Assembly: GCF_025457425.1 (NCBI RefSeq)
Contig: NZ_JAMXIA010000001.1
Location: forward strand, 2,046,001 to 2,110,000
Source: Chryseobacterium foetidum
GTDB taxonomy: Bacteria > Bacteroidota > Bacteroidia > Flavobacteriales > Weeksellaceae
Length of the DNA stretch: 64,000 nt
Direction of reading: 5' to 3'
Every line of letters starts with the position of its first letter. The first letter of the stretch is position 1. The translations under genes were made by a program, and so were the position numbers. Of this stretch, positions 1 to 8,497 are shown one piece after another. Under the pieces are notes generated by a model. The model saw only the letters and a program-made list of their open reading frames with translations, searched no databases and was not told the origin of the DNA.

Positions 1-684
1 AGTTTTAAAAACAGAAATTTAAAACAGGATACCATTTCCGTTACCGGACTGGGTTCCAAAGATTTTATATCGGATGAAATCAGTTGGGGAGGAAGTTTTG
101 ATGCCAGTGCAATGGATGCAAAAGAAGCATACAGTTTGATTTCACAGGACAAAGAAAAGGTAAAAGCTTTTTTCTACAGCAAAGGTTTCAAAGCAGGAGA
201 ATTTGCTTTTGGTGGTGTGAATTTCTCAAAATCATACCGTACCGTTTCCACAAAAGATGCAGACGGAACAGAAAGGTCAGAAGAAATTTTTGATGGCTAC
301 AGAGCTTCGCAAAATGTGTTTTTCAGAGCAAAGAAAAATCCGGATCTGATGAAAAAAATCGAAACGGTGATGGATAAAACTGCCGAACTTATCAACAGTG
401 GAGTACAGTTTGAGCCATCCGCAGCTCAATACACTTATTCAGATCTTTCTTCATTAAAACACAGTTTAATTCAAGCCGGATCAAAAGATGCCAAAGAAAG
501 AGCTGAAAAAATTGTAGAAAGTGCCGATGGAGATTTAGGAAAACTTAAAGATGCTTCGATGGGCGTTTTTCAGATTACAGCAAAAGGTTCTACAGACGAA
601 GACAGCTACGGCGGAAATTTTGACACTTCAAGCAAAGAAAAATCAGCGAGAATCACGGTAAGACTGACGTATAATCTTGATTAA
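1..684 (+). CDS. SIMPL (DUF541) domain protein, 5' end cut off by the window
   Basis: The reading frame is open from base 1, so the ATG at 112 is internal and the true start lies outside the window. The visible 227 residues start with a strand containing ISVTGLGSK and end with SARITVRLTYNLD, the layout of SIMPL (DUF541) proteins, which are usually periplasmic or outer-membrane-associated and of poorly defined function. The central part is helical and charged. The signal peptide, if any, is in the missing part. Family assignment is from the overall pattern and the characteristic terminal beta strand. Confidence 0.75.
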   Translation, partial: SFKNRNLKQDTISVTGLGSKDFISDEISWGGSFDASAMDAKEAYSLISQDKEKVKAFFYSKGFKAGEFAFGGVNFSKSYRTVSTKDADGTERSEEIFDGYRASQNVFFRAKKNPDLMKKIETVMDKTAELINSGVQFEPSAAQYTYSDLSSLKHSLIQAGSKDAKERAEKIVESADGDLGKLKDASMGVFQITAKGSTDEDSYGGNFDTSSKEKSARITVRLTYNLD

Positions 685-778
685 AATAATTTAAAAATAA
701 AATAAAAACGATAAGTGAATGCAATTGACCTGAATCTATTATCATTCATCAATAATCATTTATCAATCATCAACTAAA

Positions 779-1297
779 ATGAGTTATAAAGAAAAATTAA
801 AAGATATAAAAGCATTCGTTTTTGATGTAGACGGTGTTTTTACAGACGGAAGCGTTTACCTGATGCCTGGAGGAAATATGTCCCGAGTTATGAATGTTTT
901 GGATGGTTATGCAGTAGTGAAAGCTTTAAAAAATGATTATTTAATCGGTGTAATTACAGGTGGAAATGACGAAATGGTAAAACACAGAATCAACTATCTC
1001 GGAATTGAAGACTATTATCCTAAATCACACAACAAAATGGTTGAATATGAAGACTTTAAAAAGAAATACAAACTTAAGAACGAAAATATTCTGACGATGG
1101 GAGATGACCTTCCTGATATTCACATGATGGAAAATTCAGCGATTGCGACCTGCCCAGAAAATGCCGTTCCGGAAGTGAAAAATATTTCAGATTACATTTC
1201 TTCTGTAAAAGGTGGAAGCGGGGCAGTACGGGATGTGATTGAGCAGGTAATGAAAGTGCAGGGTAAGTGGCATGATGACAATACACAGTCTGTTTAG
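779..1297 (+). CDS. kdsC: 3-deoxy-D-manno-octulosonate 8-phosphate phosphatase, KdsC type
   Basis: A HAD-superfamily phosphatase of 172 residues, the usual length for capless KdsC. HAD motif I is FDVDGVFTDG (about residues 15-24) with the two aspartates, motif II is the threonine in GVITGGND, and motif III/IV is the lysine region followed by MGDDLPDIHMM. KdsC removes phosphate from KDO-8-P to give KDO for lipopolysaccharide core synthesis in the cytoplasm. maf follows 51 bases downstream on the same strand, so they may be co-transcribed. The leader is AT-rich with ATCAATAATCATTTATC-like repeats and no Shine-Dalgarno sequence. N-acylneuraminate cytidylyltransferase-associated phosphatases of the same fold are the main alternative. 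Confidence 0.88.
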   Translation: MSYKEKLKDIKAFVFDVDGVFTDGSVYLMPGGNMSRVMNVLDGYAVVKALKNDYLIGVITGGNDEMVKHRINYLGIEDYYPKSHNKMVEYEDFKKKYKLKNENILTMGDDLPDIHMMENSAIATCPENAVPEVKNISDYISSVKGGSGAVRDVIEQVMKVQGKWHDDNTQSV

Positions 1298-1348
1298 ATC
1301 TATTTTAAAAATCAATCATCTTTTATCAATTATCATTCATAAATACCG

Positions 1349-1903
1349 ATGAAAATATTACTTGCATCACAGTCGCCCAGAAGAAAAGAACTTTTATCCA
1401 GCTTAGGTTTTGGTTTTGAAGTCTTGAAAATTGACTGCGAAGAAATTGTTCCTGAAAATGTGAAAGTGGGAGAGTCTGCCGCCTACTTATCTGAATTAAA
1501 AGCCAACGCTTTCAGAGATTTGGCTGACGATGAAGTGCTGATAACAGCAGATACCGTTGTCGCGGTAGAAAATCAGTTTTTGGGGAAACCTTCGGATGAA
1601 AATGAAGCAAGAAAAATGCTGAAACTTTTGTCAGGAAAAACACATCAGGTGTACACAGCCATTACAGTGAAAAGTTTAGATAAAACCATCACTGAAACAG
1701 ACGTTGCAGATGTGGAATTTGATGAAATCTCTGATGAGGAAATTGATTTTTACATCAAAAACTATCATCCATTCGACAAAGCTGGCAGCTACGGAATTCA
1801 GGAATGGCTCGGAATGGCAAAAATTAAAAACATAAAAGGAAGTTATTATACGATAATGGGACTTCCCACACATCTCGTTTACAAGATTTTAAAAAATATT
1901 TAA
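1349..1903 (+). CDS. maf: Maf-family nucleotide pyrophosphatase
   Basis: 184 residues beginning with LLASQSPRRKELL, the Maf signature (S/T-x-S-P-R-R) that binds the nucleotide triphosphate. Further conserved elements are ITADTVV (catalytic acidic residue near 70), GKPSD and the C-terminal GSYGIQEWLG and GLPTH. Maf proteins hydrolyse non-canonical or modified nucleoside triphosphates (dTTP/UTP or m7GTP) in the cytoplasm and are linked to house-cleaning and septum formation. Subfamily substrate cannot be read with certainty here. It follows kdsC by 51 bases and precedes sprE by 83. Confidence 0.9.
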   Translation: MKILLASQSPRRKELLSSLGFGFEVLKIDCEEIVPENVKVGESAAYLSELKANAFRDLADDEVLITADTVVAVENQFLGKPSDENEARKMLKLLSGKTHQVYTAITVKSLDKTITETDVADVEFDEISDEEIDFYIKNYHPFDKAGSYGIQEWLGMAKIKNIKGSYYTIMGLPTHLVYKILKNI

Positions 1904-1986
1904 AAAATTCCAAATAAAAATTTGTTATTTTTACAAAATCATCATTCTGCGATAATAAAAAGCAGATTAGAGAGTTATAATAGATA

Positions 1987-4605
1987 ATGAAAAAGAATAT
2001 CTTATTCCTTTTAACAGCGATTCTCGTTGTTTCCTGTTCTACGAAAGTAAAAAAGCCGGAAGCGAGATCGAAGTTCATTAAAGGATTTTCAACATATTAC
2101 AACACGCTTTTCAATGCAAAGGATGCTTTGAATACGGAGTTTGAAAATAGAGACAAAGCTCATAAAGACAATTTTTATGCGCCTTACATTCCTATTTTAA
2201 CCTATGACGAGCAACCTTTGGGAAGTGATTTGGGACAATCTGCCGCTTTTGCAGAAAACTCAATGAAAATGGCAGAGGTAAACCGCCCGCAAAATGGAGG
2301 AAGGCCACAAGGTCCTCCGGGTATGCCAGGTGCTCCCGGAGGCAACAGCCCAATGATGGGAGGGCAGGGATCACAAAATCCAAACCAGCCAGTCACAAAA
2401 GGAGCAACAATTCTTGAAATTGCTGAAGCAAAGGCTTTAAAGGCCATCAATAAATATTCAGTTATCCGAAAAAATGAGGAGGTTAACAAAACTATTTTTG
2501 ACGCTTATATTATTTTGGTTCAGTCAAGAATTTATCAGGGAAAAAATCTTCAGGCTTTAGACGCGCTCAATTATGTTTACACGCACATGAAGGAAGATAA
2601 AAGACTTCCTTTAGCCAAAGTTTATGAAGGTCTTGCTTATGCCAAAATGAATAATTTCCACAAATCTGAACAGATCTGGGGACAGATAAAAAATGAAGGT
2701 TTAAAAAAGGATTATGATAAACTTTTAAGCATTTACCGTTCTGAAGCTTTGCTGGATAATGGTAAAAAAGCAGAAGCTCTCGAAGAACTCAACCGTGCCT
2801 ATGCGTTAAACGGCAACCGACAGCTGAAAAGCAGAATTGCTTTCCTGAAAGGGCAGGTGGAGCAGGAATTGGGCAAAAATGATGAAGCAAGGGAAAGTTT
2901 CATGGCTGCCTACAAATATGCCAACGATTTTGAGTTTGAAGTAAAATCCCAGATTCAGATTGCCAAAACTTTTAACGGAAAAGGAAACTACGACGGTGCG
3001 AGAGAATATCTTGAGAAAATAAGCAAAAAAGGAACTTACGGCTCACGAAAAAATGAATTTTACTACGCCTTAGGTTTAATGGCTAGTAATGCCGGAAAGA
3101 AAGACGAAGGGCAGGAATTTTTCAGAAAATCTTTAAAAGAAGCAGTTTCAGACGGACAGGTGAGAGGTCTTGCTTATTACGAAATCGGTAAGAATTATTT
3201 GGATAAAAACGATTACATCGGTGCGGGAGCTTATTACGATTCCGCCCTGGCTGTGATGACTTATGAACCTTCAAAAGTTTTACTGAAAGACCAAAGTACA
3301 TACATCAAAAAAATTTCAGTTAACTATTATCTGATTAAGAAAAATGACAGTATTTTGTCGCTGGCAAAACTCAGCCCTGAACAAAAGACAGAGTTTTTTA
3401 ACAAACATATTGCAAAGCTAAAACTTCGGGAAGAAAAAGAGGAGCTTGAGAGAAGAAGAGCAGAAAGAAATAAAGGCTTTGACACCGGAGATTACAGTGC
3501 CAATTCTATGTTTGCCAACTCTGGAAATACTTTTGAAGATTTCGGAGTAAGCAATAAAGGTTTCTATTTCAGCAATACCGGAACAGTGAGTAAAGGGACT
3601 TCAACGTTTAAGCAGGTTTGGGGTGACAGGGCACTTTCAGACAACTGGCGTTTTTCCAAAAAAATGGCGACGATTGAAGATATGAAAAATGAGGCTTTAG
3701 GTGTAACTTCCGTACCTAATCCGAGACGTTTTGAACCGGCTTATTATATCGAGCAAATTCCTACCGATGCAGGAAAACTCGGTCAGCTGAAAAAAGACAG
3801 AGATACAGCTTCTTTAGGCTTAGGCGTGATGTATCAGAATTACTTTACCAACACTCCTTTGGCTACGAAAACGCTTTATGATCTGGTGGATGTAAAACCT
3901 GAAGAAAAAGTAATGTTGCAGGCTCTGTATGAGATTTTTGCGATGAATTATGAAAAAAATCCGCAGGTAGCTGAGCGTGCAAAACAGATTCTTTTAAAAG
4001 ATTATCCGTACACTTCATACGCAGAATTTGCCAGAAATCCGAAGAACAATACGTTTGTAAAATCATCCGCTGATACTGAGAACGAATATAAAATGGCCTT
4101 TGCCCTATATGAATCTGAAAAATTTGGCGAAAGTCAGACATTAATTGAACAGGCAATTCAGAAAAACCCTAAGGATGCTCTGGTGCCTAAACTGTCTCTT
4201 TTGAATGCTTTTAATGCAGGAAAATCGAGTGGAAAAGAGGTGATGATTCTACAGCTGGAACAGATTGTTTTAAATTACGGTAAGACTCCTGAAGGCGAAA
4301 AGGCAAAGCAGATGCTGAATTATCTGAAAAGTGATCTGGCATTTCAGACCACAGACAATCAAGGAAACACTTTACCTCCAGGTCAGGTTCAGGCACCTGG
4401 AAATTTCCAGAATCAACCGCAGCAATCTACAGGTCAGCAGGCGCCATTGATGGGAGCTCCGGGAATTCCGATGGGAAATATGCCTAATTCTACACCGCCA
4501 ACGCAGAATACGATTCAGACGAAACCTACGGATAAACAACCTCAGGGAAACAATCCGAATTTTAATATGACAAACCCGAATGCAGTTCCTGCAAAACCAA
4601 AATAA
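1987..4605 (+). CDS. sprE: type IX secretion/gliding TPR lipoprotein SprE (PorW)
   Basis: An 872-residue lipoprotein. The N-terminus is a signal peptide with lipobox VVSCS (Cys about residue 17). It is followed by a Bacteroidetes-typical block FIKGFSTYYNTLFNAKDAL, a Gly/Pro/Met/Gln-rich linker at about 97-135, a long array of tetratricopeptide-like helices (about 140-480 and 630-780) and a Pro/Gln/Asn-rich tail. Length and layout fit Flavobacterium johnsoniae SprE and Porphyromonas PorW, periplasm-facing lipoproteins needed for type IX secretion and gliding. The low-complexity linker and tail are probably disordered. A bidirectional terminator follows directly. Alternative: an unrelated TPR lipoprotein, judged less likely given the N-terminal block. 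Confidence 0.82.
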   Translation: MKKNILFLLTAILVVSCSTKVKKPEARSKFIKGFSTYYNTLFNAKDALNTEFENRDKAHKDNFYAPYIPILTYDEQPLGSDLGQSAAFAENSMKMAEVNRPQNGGRPQGPPGMPGAPGGNSPMMGGQGSQNPNQPVTKGATILEIAEAKALKAINKYSVIRKNEEVNKTIFDAYIILVQSRIYQGKNLQALDALNYVYTHMKEDKRLPLAKVYEGLAYAKMNNFHKSEQIWGQIKNEGLKKDYDKLLSIYRSEALLDNGKKAEALEELNRAYALNGNRQLKSRIAFLKGQVEQELGKNDEARESFMAAYKYANDFEFEVKSQIQIAKTFNGKGNYDGAREYLEKISKKGTYGSRKNEFYYALGLMASNAGKKDEGQEFFRKSLKEAVSDGQVRGLAYYEIGKNYLDKNDYIGAGAYYDSALAVMTYEPSKVLLKDQSTYIKKISVNYYLIKKNDSILSLAKLSPEQKTEFFNKHIAKLKLREEKEELERRRAERNKGFDTGDYSANSMFANSGNTFEDFGVSNKGFYFSNTGTVSKGTSTFKQVWGDRALSDNWRFSKKMATIEDMKNEALGVTSVPNPRRFEPAYYIEQIPTDAGKLGQLKKDRDTASLGLGVMYQNYFTNTPLATKTLYDLVDVKPEEKVMLQALYEIFAMNYEKNPQVAERAKQILLKDYPYTSYAEFARNPKNNTFVKSSADTENEYKMAFALYESEKFGESQTLIEQAIQKNPKDALVPKLSLLNAFNAGKSSGKEVMILQLEQIVLNYGKTPEGEKAKQMLNYLKSDLAFQTTDNQGNTLPPGQVQAPGNFQNQPQQSTGQQAPLMGAPGIPMGNMPNSTPPTQNTIQTKPTDKQPQGNNPNFNMTNPNAVPAKPK

Positions 4606-4607
4606 AT

Positions 4608-4637
4608 AAAAAAGCGAAGATTATTCTTCGCTTTTTT
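4608..4637. terminator. bidirectional terminator between sprE and tsaB
   Basis: A 13-base stem (AAAAAAGCGAAGA at 4608-4620 with TCTTCGCTTTTTT at 4625-4637) and a four-base loop, with A and T tracts on both sides. It serves the convergent sprE and tsaB and overlaps the tsaB stop codon. Confidence 0.85.
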
Positions 4638-5301
4638 TCTTTTTAACTCCGTGGAAATCTTTCAGATAAAAGGGCTCGAAATAAGCAATATCCTCAAAAT
4701 CTTTGGCTTTTATTTTTTCTAAAGTTTTATTAACCAGATATTTTGCGGAAGGGTAGATGTTTTCATTAAATTCAGCATATTCCAACTTCAGAATATCTTT
4801 TGCTTTTGCAGCTCCGTCGCCCACAAAAAGTACTTTTTTGTCTTTAAATTCATGAAATGAGGTTTCATCCAAAACTTTTGCTTCTGTATGACTCAATTCT
4901 TCTCCTGAAATTCCGTCGTAAACAGCCGTGTAAACTTCCATTCGCCTTGCATCGACCAAAGGGATAACCAAATCATAGTTTTTCCCTATAAAAGGCTCTT
5001 TCATGCTTTCCAAAGAATTGACTGCAATCAAAGGAATATTTAAGCCGTAACAAAAGCCTTTAGCAGAAGCTGCACCAATTCGCAAACCAGTATACGAGCC
5101 CGGACCTTTTCCAAGGCAAACGACATCGATTTCTTTTAAAGTAATTTCAGCTCCTTCCAACGCCCATTCTACAAAAGTGTGTAATGATTCCGACTGTTTA
5201 TAATTTTCTGAAACTTCTTCTGCCACGCATAGCAGCTTTTCATTATCTGAAATGGCTACTGAACAGTTTTTTGAAGAGGTTTCGAGGTATAGGATTTTCA
5301 T
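4621..5301 (-). CDS. tsaB: tRNA N6-threonylcarbamoyladenosine biosynthesis protein TsaB
   Basis: 226 residues with the ASKHA-fold N-terminus ILYLETSSKNCSVAI and the hallmark GKGPGSYTGLRIG (about residues 64-76). TsaB is the inactive-kinase-like partner that heterodimerises with TsaD and, with TsaE and TsaC, installs t6A at position 37 of ANN-decoding tRNAs. The C-terminal LYLKDFHGVKKKKSEE tail is basic and fits flavobacterial members. Converges on sprE with a shared terminator. The family is essential in many bacteria and the gene looks intact. Confidence 0.92.
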   Translation of the reverse strand: MKILYLETSSKNCSVAISDNEKLLCVAEEVSENYKQSESLHTFVEWALEGAEITLKEIDVVCLGKGPGSYTGLRIGAASAKGFCYGLNIPLIAVNSLESMKEPFIGKNYDLVIPLVDARRMEVYTAVYDGISGEELSHTEAKVLDETSFHEFKDKKVLFVGDGAAKAKDILKLEYAEFNENIYPSAKYLVNKTLEKIKAKDFEDIAYFEPFYLKDFHGVKKKKSEE

Positions 5302-5416
5302 TTAATTAAATTTAAAATAAGACTTTTTAGCAAGTTTATTTTTATATCACAAAAGTACCAAAAGAAATGATTGAATGAAAGACCTTCGAAAGTTTACAAA
5401 ATGTAAAAGTTTACGC

Positions 5417-6421
5417 TTAAATATCTTTTCCTAATCTCTTTATTTCTTTATCAAAATCAGAAACTATTTTTTGGGTTTTATCGAATGTTTCATATTCAAT
5501 GACTGCTTTTTTATCGGCGACAATTTTCGATACTTTTCCGTTTCCTTCAAGAATTTTGTATTCATTAAAGTTTAAAAACTTATTCACACTTTCAGCCAAA
5601 GCTTCCATGGTAAAAGTATTTTCCCTTTCAATTAAACCTTCAATGTAATCGAAATATCCTGTAACTGTTCGCTCGAGCTGCTGAATTTCCTTTTCTGAGA
5701 GATAGTTTTTAGCAACGACAACATCAGATTTTAAAATTCTTCCTTCCGGAGAATGCTTCCAGGTTGTTAAACCCATATTTTCCTTTTTGCTGTCGGCATT
5801 TTTATATATAATTTCAGCTGCGGTTTTTCCTGTGATGGCAAAATGAAATTTATTCTGCACCGTTGCATAGAAATTTTTAGTCACCGCAGCATTTCTGTCA
5901 TAATCAATACTGCATTCTGCAAAAATATCTGTTACCTGTTGATAAATTCGTCTCTCACTCGCACGAATCGAGCGGATTCTCTGCAGTAATTCTTTGAAAT
6001 AATCTTTACCAAAAACCGTTTGTCCCTGCTTCAAACGTTCATCATCCATTACAAAACCTTTGATGAGAAATTCCTTTAAAGTCTTTGTTGCCCAGATTCT
6101 AAATTGCGTGGCTTTAGCTGAATTTACACGATAACCAACGGAAATTATGGCGTCGAGATTATAATATTCAATGTTTCTGGTAACGTTTCTTTCACCTTCA
6201 ATTTGAACCTGTGCAATTTTTGCACTAGTTGATTCTTTATCCAATTCTTCTTCAAAATAAATATTTTGAAGATGCTTCGTGATTACCGTTCTGTCAACAT
6301 CAAACAATGCCGCCATCGACTTTTGAGTAAGCCACGCGGTTTCATTCTGAAGAAAAACATCTACCCTAACTTCGTTGTTAGGCGTCTGATAAATTAAAAA
6401 TTTTTGAAAATCCTCGTTCAT
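5417..6421 (-). CDS. RhuM-family (virulence RhuM) protein
   Basis: 334 residues. The N-terminal part carries WLTQKSMAALFDVDRTVITKHLQNI (about 30-55), a helix-turn-helix-like block, followed by YNLDAIISVGYRVNSAKATQFRIWA, the best-known signature of the RhuM family. The remainder is helical with a basic segment. RhuM proteins were named from a Salmonella pathogenicity island gene. They are widespread, often next to mobile or defence genes, and have no firmly established biochemical role. Here the gene stands alone between tsaB and a small secreted protein. A DNA-binding or toxin-antitoxin-like role is possible but not shown by the sequence. Confidence 0.85.
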   Translation of the reverse strand: MNEDFQKFLIYQTPNNEVRVDVFLQNETAWLTQKSMAALFDVDRTVITKHLQNIYFEEELDKESTSAKIAQVQIEGERNVTRNIEYYNLDAIISVGYRVNSAKATQFRIWATKTLKEFLIKGFVMDDERLKQGQTVFGKDYFKELLQRIRSIRASERRIYQQVTDIFAECSIDYDRNAAVTKNFYATVQNKFHFAITGKTAAEIIYKNADSKKENMGLTTWKHSPEGRILKSDVVVAKNYLSEKEIQQLERTVTGYFDYIEGLIERENTFTMEALAESVNKFLNFNEYKILEGNGKVSKIVADKKAVIEYETFDKTQKIVSDFDKEIKRLGKDI

Positions 6422-6447
6422 TATTTGTTCGTTTTACAACAAATTTA

Positions 6448-6876
6448 TCATTTTATTTCCACACTTTGGCGGCTCCATAATTTCCATTCAGATTTCATTT
6501 TAATCCAGATTTCGAGTACTCCGAGCTTCATTTCAAAATCCTGATTTTTGTATAAACCTTGTACACTGATTATTCTTCTGAGGCTTACAGTATTCTTATA
6601 TTTTTTAATTTCGGAAACTTCAGTTTGAGCGATCTTTCTGTACATCACTTTTTTTGAAAAAAAATCTTTTCTGAAGTCATCCAGATTCTGAATCCAGCCG
6701 TTTGAATGGCCGAAAGAAACATCTTTGGCGAATAAATTTACAATCTCAGAATCGTTGTTTTTCATCAGCGAATCCAACTTTTTAGCCTGAATCAAAACAT
6801 CTTTTTCCGCTTTTGAATATTTTTGAGAAAATGCTGAAAGTGAGAAGGATAAAAGTATTCCACACAAAAATCTCAT
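6448..6876 (-). CDS. secreted NTF2-like (DUF4440/SnoaL type) protein
   Basis: 142 residues counted from the ATG at 6876, chosen because it starts a clean signal peptide (MRFLCGILLSFSLSAFSQ). The earlier ATG at 6906 would add ten polar residues ahead of it that derive from an intergenic repeat-like sequence. The mature part (LIQAKKLDSLMKNNDSEIV, then FAKDVSFGHSNGWIQ, then a C-terminal WIKMKSEWKLWSRQSV strand pair) has the cone-shaped NTF2-like pattern of DUF4440 proteins. The substrate is unknown. The neighbouring SDR gene lies 36 bases upstream on the same strand. Confidence 0.7.
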   Translation of the reverse strand: MRFLCGILLSFSLSAFSQKYSKAEKDVLIQAKKLDSLMKNNDSEIVNLFAKDVSFGHSNGWIQNLDDFRKDFFSKKVMYRKIAQTEVSEIKKYKNTVSLRRIISVQGLYKNQDFEMKLGVLEIWIKMKSEWKLWSRQSVEIK

Positions 6877-6912
6877 TTTCAAATTCTCAAATTGACCCAT
6901 TTTCAAATTGAA

Positions 6913-7665
6913 TTATCCTTTTCTGTAAATCGTTCTCGGTTCGCTCTGAGCGCTCGGATAAATCGTCATATCTGAAACCGTCACGTGCTGTGGTGCGTTG
7001 ACGCAGTAAGCAATTGCATCGGCAATATCTTCAGCTTTCAATGCTTCATAACCTGCGTAAACAGTTGCAGCTCTTTCCTGATCACCTTTAAATCTGATTA
7101 AAGAAAAATCTGTTTCCACTGCGCCAGGCTGGATATTGGTAACCCGAATTCCAAATTCTGTCAATTCGATTCTCATTCCTTCAGAAATAACGTCGACCGC
7201 TTTCTTGGTGGCACAGTATACAACGCCGTTTGCGTACGTCTGTCTTGCTGCAACTGAACTGATATTGATAATTTGCCCAGAACTTCTTTCTTTCATCATG
7301 GGAATAAGCGTTTTTGAAACATATAAAAGTCCTTTTACATTTCCGTCAATCATATTATCCCAGTCGTCTGTACTTCCTGCTGATAAAGGCTCTAATCCAT
7401 GTGCATTGCCGGCATTGTTGATGAGAACATCTATGTTTTTCCATTCTTCAGGGAGTAAGGCAATAGCATTTTCAACTTCTTCCAAATTGCGGACATCAAA
7501 GTTTAAACTAAATATTTCGGTAAAAGCTGATAATTCTTTTTTTACAGATTCTAAAACATCTGACCTTCTTCCGCAAATAATGATTCTGTTGCCCTGTTTT
7601 GCAAAAAGCTCTGCTGTAGCTTTTCCGATTCCGGAAGTGGCTCCGGTGATGAGTATTGTTTTCAT
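6913..7665 (-). CDS. SDR-family NAD(P)-dependent oxidoreductase (YdfG-like)
   Basis: A classical short-chain dehydrogenase of 250 residues from the ATG at 7665, which puts MKTILITGATSGIG at the N-terminus as usual; the frame also extends to an ATG at 7692 with nine non-conserved residues. The cofactor motif is TGATSGIG, NNAG is near residue 86, catalytic Ser lies in INISSVAA and the Tyr/Lys pair in YCATKKA. The sequence pattern resembles YdfG-type 3-hydroxy acid (serine/malonic semialdehyde) dehydrogenases. RCGR-type basic residues after the first Rossmann strand suggest NADP. The exact substrate is inferred only. Confidence 0.85.
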   Translation of the reverse strand: MKTILITGATSGIGKATAELFAKQGNRIIICGRRSDVLESVKKELSAFTEIFSLNFDVRNLEEVENAIALLPEEWKNIDVLINNAGNAHGLEPLSAGSTDDWDNMIDGNVKGLLYVSKTLIPMMKERSSGQIINISSVAARQTYANGVVYCATKKAVDVISEGMRIELTEFGIRVTNIQPGAVETDFSLIRFKGDQERAATVYAGYEALKAEDIADAIAYCVNAPQHVTVSDMTIYPSAQSEPRTIYRKG

Positions 7666-7726
7666 TTTGTTGTAAAATGTATGATTGTACATTGTACAAA
7701 GTACGAAAATACTTTATACATTGATT

Positions 7727-8098
7727 TTAATTCGCGTCGAATGCCTGAAAAGCATCCGGAATATGTTCAATTTCTAAGTTACCCTTTGAGTCTGGAAGAA
7801 CGGAAATAATGTCAAATCTTACTTCCTGATTTTTATTAAATTCTTCCATAAAATGATTGGCAGCCAAAACAATTGATTTGATTTTTCCCTTGGTCACAGC
7901 TTCCTGAGGCAAAATAAAGAAATCTGTCGAACGGGCTTTCACTTCAACTACAACAATCAGATTATCTCTTTCTGCTATGATATCCACTTCATTCTTTTTA
8001 AAACGGAAATTTCTCACTAGAATTTTATATTCATTTTTAAGTAAATATTCTGCTGCAAGTTTTTCTGCTTCTTTTCCTAATTCGTTGTGATCTGCCAT
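7727..8098 (-). CDS. yraN: YraN/UPF0102 family endonuclease-fold protein
   Basis: 123 residues from the ATG at 8098, the family's usual length; the frame is open further upstream but the extra residues overlap the DoxX-like gene and lack family similarity. The N-terminus MADHNELGKEAEKLAAEYL and the nuclease-like core NEVDIIAERDNLIVVVEVKARS (E-V-D and E-V-K) match UPF0102 proteins, predicted Holliday-junction-resolvase-like or PD-(D/E)XK-fold nucleases. No defined function in Bacteroidetes is known to me. Lies 44 bases downstream of the DoxX-like gene. Confidence 0.88.
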   Translation of the reverse strand: MADHNELGKEAEKLAAEYLLKNEYKILVRNFRFKKNEVDIIAERDNLIVVVEVKARSTDFFILPQEAVTKGKIKSIVLAANHFMEEFNKNQEVRFDIISVLPDSKGNLEIEHIPDAFQAFDAN

Positions 8099-8142
8099 CG
8101 GGTGGGAGAGTTTTAGCGTTGGAGTGTATGAGAGTTTTTTCT

Positions 8143-8496
8143 TTATTTTCTGAACTGATACGCCCACCAAATCAAAACAATCTGCAATGGAAGTCTCAAA
8201 ACCGTCAGCCAAAAATACTTGTGATGGATTTCGTAAAACTTTCTTGCCATCTCTATATTGGCAGGAAAAACTGCGATAAATAATGCGATAGAAAGGTATG
8301 CTCCCAACTTTTGTGTTTCGGGGAAAAGCAGGAGAGTGCCACACAGAATTTCTACTAAACCACTGATGTAAACCATTTGCAAGTGCATAGGAATATAGTC
8401 GGGCATAATTTTCATGAAAAACTGAGGTTTTACAAAATGGAAAATCCCAGCTGAAATCAGGAAAAATGCGAGTACAAATTTTGAGTAAAACATCAT
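8143..8496 (-). CDS. DoxX-like four-helix membrane protein
   Basis: 117 residues with four hydrophobic segments (about 5-22, 40-60, 66-82, 98-114). The motif ISAGIFHFVKPQFF near the N-terminus and SGLVEILCGTLLL are typical of DoxX/DoxD-like small inner membrane proteins, a family sometimes linked to respiratory or oxidative-stress complexes. It starts one base after the LD-carboxypeptidase stop codon, so the two are surely co-transcribed. Function is not predictable. Confidence 0.75.
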   Translation of the reverse strand: MMFYSKFVLAFFLISAGIFHFVKPQFFMKIMPDYIPMHLQMVYISGLVEILCGTLLLFPETQKLGAYLSIALFIAVFPANIEMARKFYEIHHKYFWLTVLRLPLQIVLIWWAYQFRK

Positions 8497-8497
8497 T

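Noticed and set aside
741-1345. ATCAATAATCATTTATC-type sequences before kdsC and maf (and around 47615-47695) as a mobile repeat
   Set aside because: They look like low-complexity AT-rich intergenic sequence with no fixed unit or boundaries.
7136-7675. Plus-strand frame opposite the SDR gene
   Set aside because: Ser/Thr-rich shadow of a classical SDR on the minus strand.
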